A DNA stretch of 64,000 nucleotides from Macrothele yani (Eukaryota; Arthropoda; Arachnida; Araneae; Macrothelidae): NCBI GenBank assembly GCA_039090855.1, contig CM077023.1:78157127-78221126 (forward strand). Direction: 5' to 3'. Below the pieces are notes generated by a model. It saw only the letters and a program-made list of their open reading frames with translations, was not told the origin of the DNA and did no database searches. The position numbers and the translations under genes were made by a program. This document shows positions 42,892-53,952 of this stretch, piece after piece. Each line of letters opens with the position of its first letter. The stretch's first letter is position 1.

Positions 42892-45340
42892 CAGGGCTTG
42901 ACAAATTTTGCTTGGATCTAGGAGCCAGCTGCCAGCTTTCAAGATGCAACGTGAGGCACACAGAAAAATTTCAAGTTGCACTGTGAAAATTTAATATGCG
43001 TATGTCACAAGTCTTACAAAACCCAAAGACATGAAGTTTTTGCCAGACGTCAAGACAAATGCTCAAATAATCTTAAAATTGTGTGATGAATTGTATTTCA
43101 CCTACAGCAATATAAAACTAAAACATACAAAAACTTTCCTGCATTTTTTTTTTAATCTTCATGCACGTCTGGTGGTTTTTGCACTAAAGTACCACTTGTC
43201 CAGAACCTTTGATGGATCAAATTCCACCAATGATGGGCCATTCTTGCTAATCATCAAGTCATTTGAGCTTGCTGCCTCCACTGCCGACCTGAATTTGTTC
43301 TTGATGAGATTCATCAGGGTAAAACTTCATTCTCAACACACAGTTGAGACAGACAGCCCAGACACCAACCAACAATTTTCCCAGTATAGGAAACCTTTCC
43401 TTATTAGTTGTGGCTAGATACAAAAGCTCCCCTAATTTTTTCCCCCTGTCCAGGTACTTTAAATTCATGCCACTCATTGTAGAGAACTTGCTCATATTCA
43501 TCATACATGTTTCATAGTTCAAGTTGTTCCTGGAAATGCTGTGCATTAGTCCTGTTATTTCATGAACACCATAATCTTTCAGATTGCTTCTTATCAGCCA
43601 TGGAAAAGTATGAAAAGCAATGGTGTACCTTTCAGTACTACCATGAAGACTAAGAAATCGTCCTTCCACGAGTACTTGACTGCATATTTGATCAAATTAT
43701 CCTCTCAGCTTTGATAGCAGTGCTGGTGGAACTGCTAAGTCCACAAAGTTCTACATCTTTATACACTACTTTCAGGTATGTCTTTCTGGTGAAATTGTTC
43801 TCATGATTTCCTGGAATATTCATGAGTGATGAAAGGGATGCATGGTTGTATTCTTGATGTGCATTTTAATGGTGCTGAAAAATAGTTCTCTCTGGAATAC
43901 TAGTGAGAGACTTATAGTTATTCCAAGGTAATCAAAGAGGAAATTGAACATATGAACCAGTTTGAAATTAGTGAGTTTTCTTAACAAACTGTTTGCAACT
44001 GCAGATGCATTGCTCTCTTCTACTGCAACACTTTCCAGATGTAGTAGAACACATTTCCAATCTTTCACAAGTGCAGAAAGTGTGCTAACTTTACTAAACA
44101 CCAACATCACACTGTGGAAATATTGAAATTTCTGTATATTAGCTTGAAGACTTTTTGCAACTTGCTTCAGTTGTCGCATTCTCTTTTTGGTGAACATTGA
44201 TAAAACTGACTGGATCAAGATCATCAATATACTTTGCATTCTTCACAGCACTCAACACATTTAAGTTCAAATGATGTGCAGCACAATGAATGCCAATTAC
44301 ATGACTGTTCCTGCTTAATTTTTTGCACTAATCCATTTTCTATTCCAATCATGCTAGGTGCATCATCAGTGCTGATTAACAAGCTTATTGTAAGATAGCC
44401 AATCTGAGAGACCACACTGTTTTAATTCACTCTTAACTCCGTCCAAGTATCCACCAGCAGTTACTCTGTCAAGAGGCAGTACAGATAGAAATGCTTCTCT
44501 CACTGCATTTTTCTTAATTTATCTTGCACATAACAACCAATTCTTCAACACCTTTGTCGTTGACCCATCTAACATCAAGCTCACATATTTTGCATCCTGT
44601 AGCTGAGTAACTAATTCTGTTCTTATTGCTTGTGCATGTATGTAACAAATTCCTTATGCCTTTTGTCATTGTTGTATTGGTCACATTTACTTCAATTCCT
44701 AATTTACCAGTCAGTTCTAACAAACCTTCAAAGTCAGAAAATGGCTTGTTGTTCTTTGCAAAATAGTATGCAACATTAAAAAGCACTTCCATATATTCTA
44801 ACCTGTTTTGGTCCATTTTTTTTACACACACATCCAAAGTAGCAGCTTCAGGAGCCTGCACTGCTTTACATACTGTAAAACTTTTCTGAAGCTGAAATGA
44901 TTTGCTATGCTTCTTAAAGTTTTCTGGTTTGAAAGGGCATCCCAAACCTTTCGCTACTTTCAATTTCAGATCTGCAGTATTGGGAAAGATAGCACATACT
45001 TCATAACTTGCTACACCCATGCTCTTATCAAATTTCAGCCACTTGAACTCTTTGCACCACTCCTCTTTGAATTCCCTCCTCATTGCAGTTGCAAGCTGGT
45101 GTGTGTTCTGTCACAACTTTTGTTGATTCCAATTTAGTTTTTTCTTCAAATGTTGCATCATATGTCTTCATTTTTCTTGATTCTAGTCCACCTTTTCTCT
45201 CTAATGTTTCACTGGCATTGATTGTTGATTTTTCAAGATCACTGGTTAAAGATCTTTTACAACTGGATGCTAGAAGAAGACAGTTAATTTAATCTGTTTT
45301 TGACTTTTCTGGTCAAGTAGCAATGCCAGCAGGCTTCATT
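42892..45340 (-). pseudogene. hAT transposase remnant, ZNF862/KIAA1586-like, copy 2
   Basis: The minus-strand piece 45,083-44,514 has the TTF-type finger region (EEWCKEFKWLKFDKSMGVAS, then AKGLGCPFKPENFKKHSKSF), then KKMDQNRLEYMEVLFNVAYY and AKNNKPFSDFEGLLELTGKL. After a gap, 44,415-44,224 has STDDAPSMIGIENGLVQKI. The pieces 44,239-43,820 and 43,669-43,259 cover the helical C-terminus. CAGGGCTTGACAAATTTTG at 42,892 is a candidate 3' terminus; its inverted partner was not found upstream. Breaks in frame show it is dead. Confidence 0.78.
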
Positions 45341-45599
45341 TTAAACTAGAATTACGATTAATAAGAGGAAAATAAAGCTATTGCATGCTAAACACGAAGA
45401 TATATCGAGCATACAATACAAAAATATTGAGAATATTTGCATGTGCTAAAACATAAGTTGCAAAATGACTTCTGTATGAGTAACACAAAACTATTAGGCT
45501 ACATTCCAGAAGTTGATAACTATGCACTAGGTATTCCGAAACTCAATGGCCCTCAGTGCACAGAAATTAGAGTTATGATTTCCAAACTCCCAACTGTGT

Positions 45600-45775
45600 T
45601 CAAAGCCAATACACAACGATGCCGATGTAATCATTGGCACAATTGTGCCATATTTTCACTGTTTCCATGTAGCAACTCCTTCTGAAAACTTGAAAATTAC
45701 ATTGCCCGGAGCAGGAATTGAGCCCTCATCTCCGGATTTCTGGTCGAGCATGCTCTTTGTTACACCACCCAGGAC
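45600..45775 (-). mobile_element. tRNA-like SINE (family 2), copy 1
   Basis: Read on the minus strand, a degenerate tRNA-like head (GGTGGTGTAACAAAGAGCAT ... GCTCAATTCC) is followed by a body starting CAATGTAATTTTCAAG and containing GTTGCTACATGGAAACAGTG. Two further copies follow at 45,945-46,310. The B-box is poor, so old age is likely. Confidence 0.55.
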
Positions 45776-45944
45776 AAGGAAGTTCCAAGCAACGGAAGAA
45801 AAGCAGATGTAGCTTAGAAATCTGAGAACCGTTCAGATTTTGCGCTAGTCGAAGCTATCACTGCTTTCTCATAGTGTCACCATGACCTTTTCTCACATGT
45901 AGGGTCGGATGTAGGTCACAAGTTCCAGTGCTTCAGAAAACATC

Positions 45945-46310
45945 GTACATGTAGGTGGGAAACAAATCTTCCTGAAGAAATAATTTTTCACAAATACGTG
46001 GAAGACAATACAAATGTAATTGTCACCACACAAATGTGCTGTATTTTCACTGTTTCCACGTAGCAACTCCTGCAGAAAACTTGAAAATTGCATTGCGCTG
46101 GAGATAGTATGCTCGAACGGAAATCAGGAGATGTGGATTCGGTTCCCGCTCCAGGGCAATGTAATTTTCAAGTTTTTTAAAGGAGTTGCTACATGGAAAC
46201 AGTGAAAATATGGCACATTTGTGCCAACGATTACATCTGTATTGCCTTCCATGTATTTGTGAAGAATTATTTCTTCAGGGAAATTCGTTTCCCACTTGTG
46301 TATGATGTAC
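45945..46310. repeat. SINE family 2 inverted pair (palindrome)
   Basis: The arms 45,945-46,095 and 46,157-46,310 are imperfect inverted copies of the SINE body. A single tRNA-like head (about 46,096-46,156) lies between them, its CTGGAG/CTCCAG ends pairing like an acceptor stem. Transcription through it would give a long hairpin. Confidence 0.7.
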
Positions 46311-46984
46311 AATGATGCCAATATACATAAATGTGAAATAACCACAGAGAGCATGATAAAGATACTGGGTGGCAATTATGCGATCAGCTCACTAAGCTTG
46401 CCAAAGCTTTGGCTACACAGTTAACGCATAGGCTGTGAGCGAACAGGCCAGTTTATTTGTTACCTTCATCCCCCATTGGTCATTGTCCCTAATGTTTTCT
46501 AGGGGTCATGTACCCCTTTCAAAAATGCCTCATTGCAAGAAGTGTTAAAGAGGTGTGGCTTGACATGCTGGGCAACTCTTCTTGCATGCTTACAGTTATG
46601 AAAGGGTGACTTCCAATCTAGTACCTTTATTATGTTATCTGTTGGAATAACAGTGACCCCTAAATTCTGTCAGTCAGAAACAAACAAAATATTTCCAATC
46701 CCTAACTGCCAATATCCAAGTGAGACATCACTTCCGATCACTGACATCAGAAGGATTGTACAGGAATTAGGCAAAGGGGAAAATATCACTCAGGATTACT
46801 GTCAAAAGTACTGCTGACTGTGACCAAACTGTCTGATCTAGGCACTTTTAAAAATCACACGCTGGTCAACAACTTCATTGTAATGAAATTGAAAATTCAA
46901 AGTTTCAGCCTTTTGCCTTTTTTTTAGCACGTCTTTTGTAAAAAAAGATCGTGCTTATGTTATCGGTTTGTCCGTCCGTCTGTC

Positions 46985-48760
46985 TGTAGACACGATATCT
47001 CTACAACTATTAGTCCGATTTAAAAAATTCTTTTTGCATTGGGAAGCTTGAAATATGCAAATGATGATCCTTCATTTCGTTTTTTTTTACGATGCACAAT
47101 TTCACCGCTAGAGGGCGTAAATGCAGATGCTGTCAAATTTAAAAATACTTTTTATTCCACATATATGCTTCTAAACATCCGATTGAAAAAAATATTTTAT
47201 CTTTCGATTCCATTTATGTATAAGAGTATTTTAGGTATAGTTACTTATTAAAATCACGCATAGATTTTCCGCTAGGGGCGTAAAAGTAAATTGTTTTCCT
47301 CGATATCTCTTCTTCTAAAACTCTGATTTAAAAAATATTTTCTTTAGCCGATACAGCTCCTGATGGAAAATATTTTGCATATAATTTCAAATTTTTGGTA
47401 AATAATACTTTTGCCACCAGGGGGCGTAAGTGTTAATTTTTTGCTTCTGATGTATTTGCCATAAAATCTGAGCTTCTAAAATCTTGATTGAAAACATTTT
47501 GTAGACCGATGCCACTCACGTCAATAAACCTTTTTGGAATATTTTCTTCTTAAAATATTGCATGGTTTCTCCGCCAGGGGCGTAGATGCATATCTTATAT
47601 TTTGGTCAATATCTCTACTTCTAGGAGTCCGATTTGAAAAATTCTTTCTTTGTTGGATAGTGTTTTCAGTGTGACATGTTTTTCATATAATTTCAAAATT
47701 TTCAAGTAATTCATAGACTTTCCGCTAGGGCGTAAAGGTAAATTGTGTTTTCCCTTATATCTCTGCTTCTAAATCTCTGATTTGAAAAATTCTTTCTGCA
47801 CCGGATACAGCTCCTGATGGGAAATCCTTTGCACATAATTTCTAACTTATGTAAAAAATGGTTTGGCCACCAGGGGGCGTAAGTCTTAATTTCTGCGTCT
47901 GATGTATTTGCAGCAAATTATGAGCTTCTAAATTCTCGATTGAAAAAAGTTGTTTGTGGATCGATACTACTCGCGTCGATAAACCTTTTAGAAACATTTT
48001 CTTCTTAAAATAATGCATGGTTTCTACGCCAGGGGGCGTAGACATATAACTTATTTTTGTCAATATCTGTACTTCTAGGAGTCCGATTTGAAAAATTCCT
48101 CCTTTGTTGGATAGCGTTTCCGATGCGAAATGTTTTTCATATAAATTCAAAATTTTCAAGTAAATCATAGACTTTCCGCTAGGGGTGAAAAGATAAATTG
48201 CACTTCCTGCGTTATCTCTGCTTCTAAAACTCAGATTTGAAAAATTCTTCCTGTATCGCATACAACACCTGATGGAAAATATTTTTCATATAATTTCTAA
48301 TGTTTAGTAAAGAATGATTTGGCCACCACGGGGCATAAGTGTTAATTTCTGCTTATGTATTTGCAACAAAACCTAAGCTCCTGAAAACTTGACTGAAAAC
48401 ATTCTTTCGTGGACCTATACTGCTCTAATCGAAAAACCTTTTGAGAATACGCCCTTCTTAAAGTAATGCATGCTTTTCCCACCAGGGAGTGTAGATTCAT
48501 GTCTCATTTTTTTGTCGATATCTCTGTTTCTAAGAGTCTGATTTGAAAAATTCTTTCTGTGTTCGAGAGCGTTTCCAGTGTGAAATGTTTCTCATATAAA
48601 TTCATATTTTTCTTAATGCACAAGTCTGCAACCAGAGGGCGTAAGCTCAAGATTCCGTTTACAGCAATATCTAAGGGATTAAAAACCCGATTGAAAAACT
48701 TCTTTCTTCTATCAGATACTATTGTTTTCCATACCAGTTCCATTGATTTTGAATAGCTTT
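46985..48760 (+). repeat. Satellite, 3-monomer higher-order repeat with CTCF-like cores
   Basis: Eleven monomers of 145-165 bp share the phrases GATATCTCTACTTCTA, GTCCGATTTGAAAAATTCTT and a G-rich core. Cores lie at 47,104, 47,269, 47,414, 47,571, 47,722, 47,867, 48,026, 48,176, 48,322, 48,478 and 48,629. Three monomer types alternate (CCGCTAGGGGCG; CCACCAGGGGGCG; CCGCCAGGGGCG), giving a higher-order period of 453-454 bp. The best cores (47,413-47,430 and 47,865-47,883) read GGCCACCAGGGGGCGTAAG or nearly so, matching the well-known CTCF core. No coding frame spans the array. Confidence 0.9.
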
Positions 48761-50226
48761 GATAAATTTAATTTGCGTCAGAACGGATTCAAAAGGTGTG
48801 CTTATTACACCCGAAAATTCGGTGTCATAATACATGTGCTGAAACAACATTTTGTTTACAAAAAGTAGTGACTTAAAATTACAAAATTTTCAATTAAAAA
48901 AATTTAGGCACCAGGATGTAATTTCTAGTTGTCATGGTGACCTGACTTAATGGCTTTTTCGTGCCCCCTAATAAATTTCAGTGGGTGTCTATGCCTTTAG
49001 CAATCCGAATCATTACTATCGAATAAAATTTAACAAACAATGATAACCTTTGTGAATTTCAGTTGGTGACATTGTTAAAGCCCTGGCTTTTCCCCATAAA
49101 AACTGTTCCACATTCTCTGATAACAGTAAACAGTGACTCATCTAAGACAGACTGACACACCTCCTTCTAAAGCATGAGGGTCATGAACATGTGTTTTGGT
49201 AATTGTTCTCTCCTGTACTTGTTCGTTTGTTTTCCAGCATCCTGTAGCAATCAGTCAACACTGAGAAATGGGAGTTTGAGGTGGTTCTCCAAATGCTAAC
49301 CATGCAAATAATAGATACTAACTGTGATACAATGTGTGTTACAGCAAGAACCAAAAATGACATGTTGTTGGCTTATTTGGCATTTTCGACTGTAAGCACA
49401 CAAGTGAAAGGAAAATGTACTACAATTCTGCGCTGGTGCAGGAAAAATGACCTTGCATATAAGTAAATATTAAAGATAATAAATGAAGTCTGGTTCATCC
49501 TGTGTATGTCACTTACAACTGTGAGAGGGGGGTATCTTTCTCTACCTTTCAGAGCTGGAAATAAATGTTTGTGTGGAGATGCCATAAAATATTGAATCCT
49601 CACATGTGGACTGATGAAAATAACTGGTCAAGTGTATATTGACTGGGTCATTGTGACTTAACAGTTACTTCTGAAGGATAAGAAAGCTGTGCAAGTTTTG
49701 GGGAACACCATACCAGGTATGAGATGATGGTAGGTCACATTTCCACTAATGTATGTGACTCAATTATATGTTCAATAACTGCATAATCTAAAAAGAGTTA
49801 TTCAAATTGTGAATGCTGTGGTATACACATTTGAGCCTTCATTGTTTGTTGTGGGTAGCCGAGAGCTTAAGTTTCTTGCTTATTATGCCAAGAAACTGGG
49901 TACAAATTGTAGGTTAAACTTAGATGTTTGGGTCTGGTTCTGTCTCCTTGTCGGAACCAGTAACCTGAGTTAGAGTTGAGATATTTCTCTTAGCCATTGA
50001 TGCTAACGTATGTTAAGCAACCAGAAAAACAAACATCTCTTTTGTCATTTCAGTTTTCAGTGACACTTTGTGAGTTGTTTGTGATTTGCCTTTGAAAATC
50101 ATTCTGAACAGTCGAATGCTTTTTGCTGAATAATTTTGTATGACAAAGATTTTTGTTGATATGACCCTTGGATCAGTATTAGTGATAGAAAATCATTTAT
50201 TTCTTTTACCTTTATTGAGTGTGCAA
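48761..50226. other. Non-coding stretch, nothing firmly recognised
   Basis: The short open frames (61-76 codons) near 49,180-49,600 show no domain. Sequence complexity is ordinary and there is no obvious repeat. It is probably host intergenic or intronic DNA. Confidence 0.4.
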
Positions 50227-50699
50227 CAGGGGAAAAAATAAGCGGTATTGCATCGCAAACTGTGATGTGAAAATAGAAGTTTGCGATGCAAACTCATATT
50301 TGAATCGCAAAACCACGATTCAAAGTTTAAAATAAAGAAATTTCCATTAAAATGTTCAATCCATAGAGCAACTCGTTGTTTATCGAAAATACAATTTTGC
50401 TTACGTGTGAAAAAAAAAAAAAATTCACGTATTCATAACTTTACGTATACTTTGTTTGCTTTCAGTTGGAAAAAGCTTCCTCTAGCTGTGCAGTGATGAA
50501 GAGGTGGTCATCGTCCGACCGCAAAGCTTCTATGATTGGTTTCACGCTCCTGCCTGTTTGCAACACGAGTCATTTAAGTACAGATGCTCTTATCGCTGTT
50601 TTTGTTTCGGTTTGGTCGTCACTTAATTTTAAGGGGATGGAAGTTTTGTAGATTTACTCTTTATTTGAAATCATGGCTACCAGAGTATAAATATCAACC

Positions 50700-51064
50700 A
50701 TGAAAAGGTGGATGGAGGAATTAGATCCAAAAGGTAGTTGGTTACACTATGATGTTGATGCCGATACAATCTCCATCCGGCCTGCCTATTGCGAACTTTG
50801 TCGGAAGAATGTTGACAGCATAAATTTTTTTTTCGGAATTTCAATTCTTTTATTGATGGAGTTTCTGGATTCATTATTAAAAAGGGCAATGTGGTAAAGC
50901 ACAACAGATCAGAAATTTGCCGTGTCAGTGTCACTAAGGCAGAATATGAAAGAAAATCGCTCCCTGATTTTTTTTTTTTTATCAAAAAACATCTATTGGT
51001 AAGTCAATGATTGTTGCTTCCAATGCATCTGAAGTTTGAGTTGGAAAATTAATTGATATAGCAT
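50700..51064 (+). pseudogene. ZNF862-like hAT transposase, N-terminal piece
   Basis: ATG at 50,700 reads MKRWMEELDPKGSWLHYDVD, then a zinc finger starting PAYCELCRKNVDS and, after a poly-T frame break near 50,825, VVKHNRSEICRVSVTKAEYE. The last codons before the insertion read GKLIDIA. The same residues in relatives are followed by YxxxKEExPxxKF, which is what appears at 57,101. A poly-T run near 50,970 adds further frame damage. Confidence 0.8.
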
Positions 51065-52236
51065 CAGGGGTCGATTCAGGCAGGATTTGTTACCATTGGA
51101 CGGTATCTTTACAAAAGTATTTTTTGTTCAAACGTTATTTTCACAAAAATATTTTTTGCTCAAACAGTATCTTCACAGAAATATTTCGAAATTAATGGTA
51201 TATTCATTTCCCGTAAAAGTTTAATTTAGCAAAAAATATTTTAGTGTACGAGTCATTTTGAATATTATGTTTAACTATTATGTCTTTTTATGTAATAAAA
51301 AAATATTTTCAGTAAAACGGACGCTGACGGATGCCTATCCAAAAACTGCATCATTGCTACTGGCGGCTTATGTGATGCTTGCTCATGCTCGCTGAAAGGA
51401 ATCCCAAAGGATTGTGGGAGTATCTTCTTATGGAGAACGTGATTGGTCCTTCCTCCTTCGCTGCAATTTAAAAGTGTTTCACCTTAGATTTCTGTCTCCA
51501 TCTCTCTAAACCGAACCCCCTTGTGCTAATCACTTCAGAAGGTTCGGTTCCTGCAGTTCTTGCACACAAGGAGGGAAGTTTATTTATTTAAAATACTTTA
51601 CCATAATAAACGGTATTCCGCAAATCGTGTTTACTCTTATGAGGAGAGGAACATGGTGGGGAGCGGCTGGCTGACTGCTCACTTTATGAGGGATCGGTGA
51701 CATATTAGGGACTTTTTTTTTTTAAATATATATATTGCGTAATGAGTTATTTCATTTCCACCAGCACTTAAAAATGTTTGACCTTTGGTGACTTTCCTTT
51801 TGTAATATAACCTGGAGTGGGTTTTTTCTTGTTGCCCCCCCCCCCCCGATCAGCTCGAACATAGTTAAAGAAATAATAATGGCTAAAAAATTCCGGGTGC
51901 CCAAAATTTGTTCGCAGACGCCCAAATTTTGTTTTTTGATTCAAGTTGCGTAATTTGCAGTAAATACCGTACTCTCTTCGTCCACAAATTATCAGTTAAA
52001 AAGTTTAAATGTTAAGTTCTGCGGATAACAAGTTTTTATGGTATTTTAATTTTTAAAAATTCTGCATGGCATCAGGACAGCTAGCTAGTGGTGTTGGAAA
52101 ATGCGCTAACAGTAGCAAAAAAAAAAAAAAATGTTACGTAGTACGAGGTTAGAAAGCCGCAAAGAGATGGAAATGTGGCTTTTTCATTTATTTTTTACGT
52201 GCGTTTTGACAGAAAATATTTTGCGCTCAATTAGTA

Positions 52237-52298
52237 GTGTGGAATAGCTCAGCAGGCCAGCCTAAGTGCTCTGGAAAGCTTGCTGAGCTATTCCACAC
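52237..52298. repeat. Perfect 18-bp inverted repeat (hairpin)
   Basis: Arms GTGTGGAATAGCTCAGCA (52,237-52,254) and its exact inverse (52,281-52,298) flank a 26-base loop, which can itself pair (GGCCAG/CTGG). It lies inside the 6-kb insert. No function is apparent. Confidence 0.8.
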
Positions 52299-53498
52299 CA
52301 TATAATTGTTGCAGTAGCGTAATCACTTTCCGAATCACATTCATTATTTGTTGCATTTATCACATTAGTGTCGTGGGTTTTGTTCGTCCTTCAGTTTTTG
52401 AGAAATATTTTCAGAAATGCAAAATACTATGGATTTTTAGGTCTAACTAATAAACAACGGTAATGCTGAACCCCCCCCCCCCCCCCCCGAGGAATTTTCG
52501 TTTTTTTTTTTCCATCTGAAAATAACGTAAAAGTACCTAAAAATGACAGTTACTTTTTTTTTTTATAAGATAATTTCTTTCGTACGTCTTTGGACTTTTG
52601 GTCATTGTATGAATCATGACTTTTCTGTCGGAAATTATGCTACAGGATCAACATGACAGGTGCCGATATTTTATTTCTGAATTTCATGGTCTGTGGATAG
52701 GTCGACGTGGATTAGATGACGGAAAAATTACGTTTTTCTGAATGTTACGATACACCACCGAAAATGACGCGTAAGAATTTTTTATTCTCGCCGCAGATTA
52801 TGCGCAAGGTTTTTTTTTTTTCTAAATTTCGTAGCCTGCGAGTTTTAATGCCGCTCCGAATTATAGGAAGGAAAATACAATACTTTGGGTTTATATGTGC
52901 AAAATTCAATTTCAATAAATTATACTTAAATAAAATGAAAACCTAAAATTTAAATTTTTTGAGAGCACGAACTAGAGAAACGCGGCGGTAGGAGGGGGTG
53001 TGGGGTAAGGACCAAATTGAAATTTTATTTAGCAGTAAGTGATTTGGGTTTTTAAAAAATGACAAGAAAAATACACTAACTTTCTGTTCCATCATCTTGA
53101 CACATTACTTTTGAGTGTGGTTCTTTAAAATTTGAATTTACTTCAGCTGGCACCTGTATTGTGGGAACTGTCTCCTAGATGTGGAACCTATTTTTCCAGC
53201 CCTGGCATGCACAATCATTGAAACAGAACTTTCTGCAAACCCAGAAAGTGTGGACCACAATTAAAAATAAAATAAAATTAAATTCTTAATTTCATCTTAT
53301 TTTATTCCTAATAGTTAAAAAAAATAACTGAAATAAGACAATTTTTACTTTCAGAATAATATAGAGGTTTAAAATTGCTCTAAATACAAAACCAGGCAAA
53401 TTTCTCAAAAATATGCCAAGTTTCACAAAAATAAGCAAATTGCACAAAAATGTTTATTCTTTGTTCAAAAACTTTGAACCATATTACGTGGCTCTATA

Positions 53499-53952
53499 AA
53501 TCGTTAAAGTTTATACAACAGTTTTGTTGTAGTGCCATTTACTGTTTCACACGTTAATTAATAGCATTAGCTACCTGGGAGCATTATTCATTATATTTTG
53601 AGAACTATATGTAATTATTGAACATATTTACAAACTGAACATAGTTTTTTGTTGTTGTTCTTACCTTTCTTCGGCATAGGTCGATATTCCCACTCTCTAT
53701 TGTTCAGTCTATGGCTGTGGCCATCCAAGTGCGCACGAAGTATCACATTGAAAATTTGCTGTCATTGCCACTTCAAGTAATTAAAATATAATAAACTTAT
53801 TTGAATTAAGACTATGAACGATGAAAAGAACCATTAAAAGAATTTGGATGATATAGTAAAAGAAATATTAGAGACTTTGAACGAGTCAACGGCCATATTG
53901 GAAGGTACAGACATTAATTAAGTCTATCAATTAATGAAAAGGGTTAAAGAGG
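53499..53952 (+). repeat. PLE left terminal inverted repeat
   Basis: This 454-bp arm pairs with 56,607-57,057; differences are few. It contains the presumed PLE start region at about 53,813. Confidence 0.9.

Noticed and set aside
45437..45590. Open frame near 45,437-45,685 as a small gene
   Set aside because: It has no recognisable domain and runs into the SINE family 2 body.
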